DNA of 13,282 nt from Podila epigama. Lineage: Eukaryota; Mortierellomycota; Mortierellomycetes; Mortierellales; Mortierellaceae. Shown here piece after piece: positions 7,749 to 13,282 of the stretch. Within the stretch, counting starts at the first letter, position 1; each line of letters begins with the position of its first letter. The stretch is taken from contig JAAAVE010000807.1 in the NCBI GenBank assembly GCA_015679605.1, positions 1 through 13,282 on the forward strand, read 5' to 3'. The notes beneath the pieces were generated by a model. That model had not been told where the DNA came from. It made no database searches and was given only the letters and a program-made list of their open reading frames with translations. A program made the position numbers and the translations under genes.

Positions 7749-10698
7749 ATGGGTCTACATTTTTTCGCTCAGAGGAGATGTCGCTCATCCAATTTTACAT
7801 TCCTGCTGAAGTCGCACAGCCTACTGTCGCGGAGTTGGGAGAGCTGGGCTTGGTTCAGTTTCGCGATGTATGGTCAACGTATTTACTCAGGACGTACAAA
7901 TCGCCAAGGACATTCGAAACACACAAAGTAACATGGGTCATCTCGTGTAAATCATAGCTCAACCCTGACGTTAATGCATTCCAGCATGCTTTTGTGAACG
8001 AGATTCGACGTTTTGATGAGATGGAGCGCCAACTGCGTACGTGTGGTTCAATATCTTGTACCCAAAGCCCTTTACATTACATCATTTCACTTTATCTACA
8101 GCGTAAATAATTTACTTGGCCTCCTTTCCATCCTGCATGTCTATCTAGGATTCTTCACAGGCCAAATCGAAAAGGCAGCAATCGCGGTGCGTTCAGCGAG
8201 TGCTTCAACCTATCAGTCACGTACAAGATCACGCCAGGAATTAGATGACCTGGAGGTGCGGCTTGTGGAGCACGAGAATCGTCTATTGCAGATGAATAAC
8301 TCACGCGAAACCATGCAGCATTGCTATCTGGAACTGATGGAGCTCAAGCACGTCCTCAGAGAGACTTCTGATTTTTTCCAAGAGGTAATACGGATGCCAG
8401 GGTGAGAAAAACAAAAATTCCTCGCCCCAGAGTCAAGGTTCTAATTTACACTAATTTCCTATTTGTGGTTGTTGTTTATGATTGTGCTAATCCCCCTGAT
8501 AACGATGTCAACCGTGGCGTGCAGGCAGCATCCCACCAGGACGAAATCCGAACTTCGTTCGACGAGCCACATATCCCGTTTCTTGATGATTTGGAGACAG
8601 GTCCTTCACAAGAGGCTCAGAATATGGGACTGGCGCTTGGTAATGTTGCCGGCGTCATCCCTCGCAGCAAATTGCAGACTTTTGAGTGTATCCTTTGGCG
8701 TTCTCTACGCGGCAATTTGTATATGAAAACTTCTGCGATTGAGGATCCTGTTATCGACCCCTTGACCGACCTTGTTGTTGAAAAGAATGTCTTTATCATC
8801 TTTGCACATGGCCGCGAGATCTTGGCCAAGATCACAAAGATCTCCGAGTCTCTGGGCGCCAACCTGCACCCCATCAGTAACAGCTCTGATCGTCGAAGGA
8901 ATACGCTCCAGGAGACTGAGCGTCGTATTGACGAGTTGAGCATTGTCCTCGCTAATACCAACCAGACACGAAGGCAGGAACTTGCGCGCATTTCGGAGGA
9001 TGTTGATGTTTGGATGACGATTATCAAGAAGGAGAAGGCGACGTACCATGCCATGAACTATTTTAACTATGATATCAACCGCAAGTGTTTAATCGCAGAA
9101 GGATGGTGTCCCACCAATGAGATCAGTACGATTCAGATGGCTCTCCGTAATGTGACAGAACGCTCGGGCTCGATGGTACCGTCGATATTGAGCGAGTTGC
9201 GCACGCATAAGGAACCTCCCACCTACCACAAAACCAACAAGTTCACAGCCGGATTCCAGGCCATTGTTGATGCCTATGGCATGGCCCGTTACCGTGAGGT
9301 CAACCCTGGTCTCTTCACGATAATATCCTTCCCCTTCCTCTTTGCTGTCATGTTTGGTGATGTTGGTCACGGTCTTATCGTCCTCCTTTTGGGTATTTAT
9401 CTTGTTCTGAACGAACACAAGCTTACCAGTGTTGACGGCGAGGTGAGCTTTATATTTATCCTATCCTGTGGGGATCAACAATCTTTGTTCTCTTTATGCT
9501 AATATGTTGATTCTGATTTTTTTTTACTGTGTAGATGTTCAACATGGTTTTTGGTGGTCGCTATATCATCCTGCTAATGGGTGCCTTTTCAATCTTCACT
9601 GGAATGATGTACAATGATATCTTTTCACGAGCTCTGCCCTGGTTTCAGTCCGGTTGGCACTTCAATGTGCCGGACTACCATGATGGCAAGAGTCCCATCA
9701 TTGCTGATCGAACAGGGTACACCTATGTCTTTGGCATTGACTATGCTTGGCATGGCACTGAAAACTTTTTGTTGTTCACCAACTCGTACAAAATGAAGAT
9801 GTCGGTGATCCTGGGAGTGATCCACATGTCATTTGGTATCTGCATGGTCTACTACAACGCCAAGTTTTTCCGCAAGCCCATTGATATCATCGGAGGCTTT
9901 GTCCCCCAGATGTTGTTCATGCAGTGTCTCTTTGGCTACCTGGTGGTGATGATTATTTACAAGTGGACTGTCGACTGGTTTGAGACCGATGCAGCTGGTC
10001 ACGCTGTCCGGAACACACCACCTAGCTTGTTGAACACAATGATTTACATGTTCCTGAGCCCAGGATCGGTTGTCGAGGGCGAAAGGTTGTATTCGGGACA
10101 AAACTATGTTCAAGGGATTCTGGTCGTAATCGCGCTCATCTGCATTCCCTGGATGCTGTTTCTCAAGCCTTACTATCTGAAGCATGAGTATAACAAGGCG
10201 CGTGCCATGGGTTACCACCAGCCTTCGGAAAACCATGTCCGCATCAGTACTGATAGTGATCATGAAGGCGAGGCAGGTGGAGCTGTTGTTTCCGATGAAG
10301 TTGAGCATGAGGACGATTTTGAGTTCAGCGAAGAGTTGATACATCAAGTCATCCACACCATCGACTTTTGTTTGGGCTGCATTTCAAACACGGCGTCCTA
10401 CCTGCGTCTGTGGGCGTTATCCCTGGCACACGCGCAGTTATCGGAAGTATTGTGGACAATGACACTTGGTATGGCGTGGAGCTATAGTGGAAAGGTAGCA
10501 GCCTTCATGACGGTTATCATGTTCTCTTTGTGGTTTACGCTGACGATGTTTATTCTTGTGGGCATGGAGGGTCTTTCAGCGTTCTTACACGCGCTCCGTC
10601 TGCACTGGGTCGAGTTTAACAACAAGTTTTATCAGGGCACAGGTTATGTATTTGAACCTTTCTCGTTTGCAGATATACTTTCGAAGAAGGATCCTTAG
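7745..10698 (+). CDS. VPH1: V-type proton ATPase subunit a (Vph1/Stv1 family)
   Basis: Five exons (7745-7867, 7958-8036, 8149-8384, 8525-9442, 9535-10698) join in phase to 839 residues, matching yeast Vph1 (840). The protein is the membrane V0 subunit that forms the proton half-channels against the c-ring and, through its cytosolic N-terminal half, connects V0 to V1. The N-terminus has Met-Ser-Leu-Ile-Gln-Phe-Tyr-Ile-Pro (12-20) and Gly-Leu-Val-Gln-Phe-Arg-Asp (35-41), both family signatures. Phe-Gly-Asp-Val-Gly-His-Gly is at 423-429. The essential channel arginine is Arg743 (yeast 735) in Tyr-Leu-Arg-Leu-Trp-Ala. His751, Glu797 and Arg807 align with yeast residues 743, 789 and 799 at a constant offset. 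An acidic cytosolic loop lies near 690-715. Vacuolar versus Golgi isoform cannot be told. The start is the only upstream in-frame ATG with a good context. Confidence 0.96.
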
Positions 10699-11290
10699 AG
10701 ACTGATCTTTGTCTGTGATCAAGTCTTTTTTTCTCTTTTGTAAACGCTGCCATAAACCATTACATTTGATACCTCAATGCTTCACCAGTCTGACCCTTGA
10801 TTGCTTCTGTATTTTCCTCGTCTTCTTTGCCTTCTTTTTCCTACGCTTCTCTCCCTCTTTCTTTTCTCTGTCTCTATCCTCTTCTTGTAACTATCACAAG
10901 TGTCGTTATTTCTCCCTTAGCATCGATAACCTCATCCGCTGTGTCTTCCATGTGTGTATCTCCTTCCCCCACCTCATCGACGCCAATTGGCACTTCTGTC
11001 CTTGATTGGCATATCAAACTTCAGTGAAGTAAATGAAAAAATGAAAAAAGTTACCCTGTCGCATTTTCGGACCATGCTCCACCACTTTAGTCACCTGCTA
11101 CATAAACCGAATCCGGGGTAGAACAATAAATCCTTCTTTTCTTCTCGATTGACTCAATAGACTTCAAAAGGTAACAAAGGACAACAACAAACGCACTGCT
11201 CCTCTACCCATGTCGCCGCCATCTTGTTTTTTCTTGTCATGTTCGAGTCACCACATGATTGATACCATTCCCGACGGGCAAAGGTGTACG
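10699..11290. other. 3' flank of the V-ATPase gene, pyrimidine-rich, no gene seen
   Basis: After the TAG stop the plus strand is a long T/C-rich stretch (about 10720-10980), whose hydrophobic open frames are compositional artefacts. An AATAAA hexamer lies at 11125-11130, rather far from the stop for a fungal 3' UTR. Nothing else recognisable appears before the reverse transcriptase remnant. Confidence 0.5.
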
Positions 11291-11299
11291 GCGAATGAA

Positions 11300-11640
11300 C
11301 ATATCTCAGCTCAAAAACTGATCTTTCTGTCACTTGCCAGCATAGAGTGGATACCGGTGTCTTCCAATCTCCTGCAAACTTTCTGAGGCCCACGAGGCTG
11401 GAAAAGTGAAATAGCAGGACGGTCTACTGATCATGGCAAGCTCAAGGGGTGAATCGGTACGGACATCGACTCGTTCTGGAGAAATTGGAATCTCTAGGCT
11501 TCCTGACCAACAAGGAGAAGTCACCGCGAATGCCATCGCGGACGTTGGACCACCTTGGCTCCTCATTCACGACTAAAGACCTTACACTGACTGTACCAAC
11601 GCCCAAGACACGGGGCGTCCGTTGCGATGTAAAGTATTGT
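11300..11640 (+). mobile_element. degenerate DIRS-like retrotransposon fragment (reverse transcriptase)
   Basis: The best-preserved part (about 11476-11640) reads His-Arg-Leu-Val-Leu-Glu-Lys-Leu, then Leu-Gly-Phe-Leu-Thr-Asn-Lys-Glu-Lys-Ser, then His-Leu-Gly and Leu-Thr-Val-Pro. That is the region after the catalytic motif in DIRS-type reverse transcriptases, where the Asn-x-Glu-Lys-Ser pattern is typical. Just upstream, in a different frame (11428-11464), is Asp-Gly-Leu-Leu-Ile-Met-Ala-Ser-Ser. This looks like a decayed Tyr-Leu-Asp-Asp-Leu-Leu-Ile motif, with Tyr changed to a stop, Leu to Gln and the second Asp to Gly. Further upstream (about 11330-11400) there are scattered traces such as Leu-Arg-Pro. 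With frame changes, a stop and a lost catalytic Asp, the fragment cannot be active. No terminal repeats, RNase H or tyrosine recombinase are visible. Confidence 0.6.
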
Positions 11641-11847
11641 CTGAACATTATCATTCGTCGATCCAGCAGCATTCATCCCTGTCTTTCCTTTCTTTTATGG
11701 ATCTCAAGCTTTCTGAACTACATAACTCATTTTTCTAATAAAATAATCCGCCCTTCTTAGTTCACTGGAACCCCCAAGGCACACTGTCTCATTTTGTGCC
11801 ACCATCATCCTTAGTGTTTTTCTATCCATTGATCGTTGAATTTTATT
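11641..11847. other. spacer between two retroelement remnants
   Basis: This AT-rich spacer separates the DIRS-like fragment from the ORF1 start. It may include part of the LINE 5' UTR. An AATAAA hexamer at 11737-11742 has no evident gene to serve. No target-site duplication was found by eye. Confidence 0.4.
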
Positions 11848-13125
11848 ATGGCCACCTCCACCCCAGGACATGATCCTGGAGGTTTAAAACCACTCCAGCC
11901 AAGATCCTTTTCACCTTCGACGAGAGGCTCGTACTCTCAAGCCCTTAGGTTGCAGGCACCCCGCAACCGCTTTATTCCACTTTTGAACAAAAACATCGAT
12001 ACGCTTACCTCGCCCCTCCCCAGCTTCAGCCCCTCTGCTGTACACTTCGTTTTCCACAAACCATTTCTCCCGGAACACGTCATTATCGAGACTGTGAAGA
12101 AAGTTGGCCCCATATATGGCATTGCACGAATTAACAATTTCAGAGACATGGACAAACATGTATATGAGACTCGATACCTGGACGAGGAACACAACGAGAT
12201 CGCTCGCCGAGGACTTAACTTCGGGACGGAACAGCAGCCACGAATTGAGGGAGGACTTCGTCCCAGACCCGCATCATCCGCCAACGCCATTAAGATTAAC
12301 ATCAAAGGAATCCCGACAGTTGCCTCGCGTGAAGAGATAGCCACAAATCTGACCAACCACTTCTCGCAGCACGGTAAGATCACCACCATGGGCATCTACG
12401 TCTCATACAGGGACCAGGTCTTTACAGGTGCAGGAATGGTGATCCTCGAAGTGGATAAAACCAACGAAGGTCTTCTCCCCTTGAGCCACCAAGCAAAAGC
12501 GTTCGGCCAACACGTTTTGCCTATTTACCTCTGGTACGATAAAGCCCACGACACATGCACTTTATGCGCCATGTCAGGTCATCTTGCCAACAGATGCCCA
12601 ACAAAAGCAAACTTCTTCTGCACACTCTGCATGGAGAGAGGTCACGAACTCTCAACCTGTGCCGTTCACAAAATGAGAGAGGAGGAAAGAATCCTTTTAG
12701 AGCAATTGAACCATGAGACCTCCATCAGTCAGGAGGAAGAACAACACAACCACAACAAGAACAACAAAAGCACCAACATGAGCACCAAAAAGACAAACAA
12801 CAACCCACACACACGCCAGCAGGACAGAGAGATGGCTGACAACGAGGTAGCCATCGCCACACAGAGCGCCAAAGAGGTTGGTGCGACAAAGAAAGAGCAG
12901 ATGATGATGGATGAAGATGAAGAAGAGGGGGCGGCGGAGATGGAAGAGGACGATGAGGTGGAGGAGGTGGAGGAGGTGGAGGAGGATGGCTCTGAGGAGG
13001 AAGTGAGTGAGAGTGACGAAAGGAAGTTGGCCACCTGGGCTGAAGGGGTGGAAATGGAAGAGGCGAACCGCGCACAACAACCAAGAACAACAACAAATGG
13101 GCTCACAGGTATCTTCTGTCGTTGA
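11848..13125 (+). CDS. non-LTR retrotransposon (LINE) ORF1 / gag-like RNA-binding protein with two zinc knuckles
   Basis: A single open frame of 425 residues starts at the ATG at 11848, in ATTATGG context. Residues about 60-120 and about 150-210 each have a beta-alpha-beta pattern resembling RNA-recognition motifs; the second begins Ile-Lys-Ile-Asn-Ile-Lys-Gly. Two CX2CX4HX4C knuckles follow: Cys237, Cys240, His245, Cys250 and Cys258, Cys261, His266, Cys271. RRM-like folds followed by zinc knuckles are the usual layout of LINE ORF1 proteins, which coat the element RNA. The C-terminal third is low complexity: Asn/Lys/Gln-rich, then a Glu/Asp run. The ORF2 (endonuclease and reverse transcriptase) expected next would lie beyond the window. 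The frame likely breaks near 13075-13085, because the next frame continues open to the window end. Confidence 0.7.
   Translation: MATSTPGHDPGGLKPLQPRSFSPSTRGSYSQALRLQAPRNRFIPLLNKNIDTLTSPLPSFSPSAVHFVFHKPFLPEHVIIETVKKVGPIYGIARINNFRDMDKHVYETRYLDEEHNEIARRGLNFGTEQQPRIEGGLRPRPASSANAIKINIKGIPTVASREEIATNLTNHFSQHGKITTMGIYVSYRDQVFTGAGMVILEVDKTNEGLLPLSHQAKAFGQHVLPIYLWYDKAHDTCTLCAMSGHLANRCPTKANFFCTLCMERGHELSTCAVHKMREEERILLEQLNHETSISQEEEQHNHNKNNKSTNMSTKKTNNNPHTRQQDREMADNEVAIATQSAKEVGATKKEQMMMDEDEEEGAAEMEEDDEVEEVEEVEEDGSEEEVSESDERKLATWAEGVEMEEANRAQQPRTTTNGLTGIFCR
12900..13020 (+). repeat. purine-rich GAG/GAT/GTG low-complexity tract coding an acidic tail
   Basis: GAT, GAA, GAG and GAGGTG units run through about 120 bp and encode Met-Asp-Glu and Val-Glu-Glu repeats in the ORF1 frame. 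The GAGGAGGTG unit is repeated in tandem at about 12955-12985. Replication slippage is the likely cause. Confidence 0.8.
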
Positions 13126-13282
13126 AGACATGGACATTGAAGTATCCCAATCCCCCCCACCAGGACAGCGTCTCCCATCGACACTACGTTCACCAAGCAT
13201 CATGACCACTTCAACCAAACGACCATGGTCTCAACTTCCGGCGCTTGGAAAACGGATCAACCCTCTGGCGACCAGAGTCAGT

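Larger units (their letters stand above)
11848..13282 (+). mobile_element. 5' part of a LINE-type retrotransposon, cut by the window edge
   Basis: The element includes ORF1 and at least 157 bp beyond its stop. After 13082 a frame one base ahead of ORF1 reads Gln-Glu-Gln-Gln-Gln-Met-Gly-Ser and stays open for 67 codons up to the window end. That frame has Ser/Pro/Arg-rich sequence fitting an ORF1 tail or linker. The 5' end cannot be placed. Class assignment rests on ORF1 alone; a Ty1/copia or other gag with zinc knuckles is less likely but possible. Confidence 0.6.

Noticed and set aside
10709-11027. Plus-strand frames of 76-98 codons after the V-ATPase stop
   Set aside because: They are Phe/Ser/Leu-rich because the 3' flank is T/C-rich. 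They show no motif and no splice connection to the gene.
11154-11566. Minus-strand open frames over the DIRS-like region
   Set aside because: No family resemblance; the plus strand carries the reverse transcriptase block.
12697-13218. Minus-strand open frames of 120-173 codons opposite the LINE ORF1
   Set aside because: They are low-complexity Pro/Ser/Leu-rich mirrors of the purine-rich ORF1 tail. The plus strand has zinc knuckles and RRM-like segments.

Overview
This is a window of eukaryotic nuclear DNA from a fungus. It holds intron-bearing housekeeping genes, with short spliceosomal introns of about 70-210 nt that have GT...AG ends, often GTAAG/GTATGT donors and CTAAC/CTGAC-like branch sites. 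The right flank is rich in transposon remnants. A degenerate DIRS-type reverse transcriptase and a LINE ORF1 beside such genes suggest an early-diverging filamentous fungus, perhaps Mucoromycota (Mortierella-like). That placement is inference; the fungal assignment is firm.

Layout, left to right. Positions 1-358 may contain the last two exons of an unrecognised plus-strand gene (weak). Positions 359-697 hold a seven-copy octanucleotide repeat. Positions 698-1468 (minus) encode a 230-residue four-helix membrane protein in two exons. Positions 1839-4112 (minus) encode a 582-residue SET-domain lysine methyltransferase of the RuBisCO-LSMT/RKM/EFM1 type in four exons, with long acidic and His/Asp inserts. 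Positions 4660-7183 (minus) encode the signal recognition particle subunit SRP68, 613 residues in eight coding exons. Positions 7184-7744 are the shared leader and promoter region between SRP68 and the divergent gene to its right. Positions 7745-10698 (plus) encode the V-ATPase subunit a (Vph1/Stv1 type), 839 residues in five exons. The region after 10699 is a non-coding 3' flank, then a broken DIRS-like reverse transcriptase (about 11300-11640), then a LINE-type ORF1/gag with two zinc knuckles (11848-13125). The ORF1 frame appears to shift by one base near its end and stays open to the window edge.

The genes do not form a functional system together. SRP68 (co-translational targeting to the ER), the V-ATPase a subunit (proton pumping into vacuole or Golgi) and a protein methyltransferase are unrelated housekeeping functions. 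All exon joins given here were worked out by hand: reading phases agree across every junction, and protein family similarity supports them for the three recognised genes. No RNA genes, CRISPR arrays or prokaryotic elements were seen. I found no convincing undescribed system. The most worthwhile points are the metal-binding-like inserts in the methyltransferase, the upstream ORFs on both sides of the divergent promoter, and the transposon remains at the right end.
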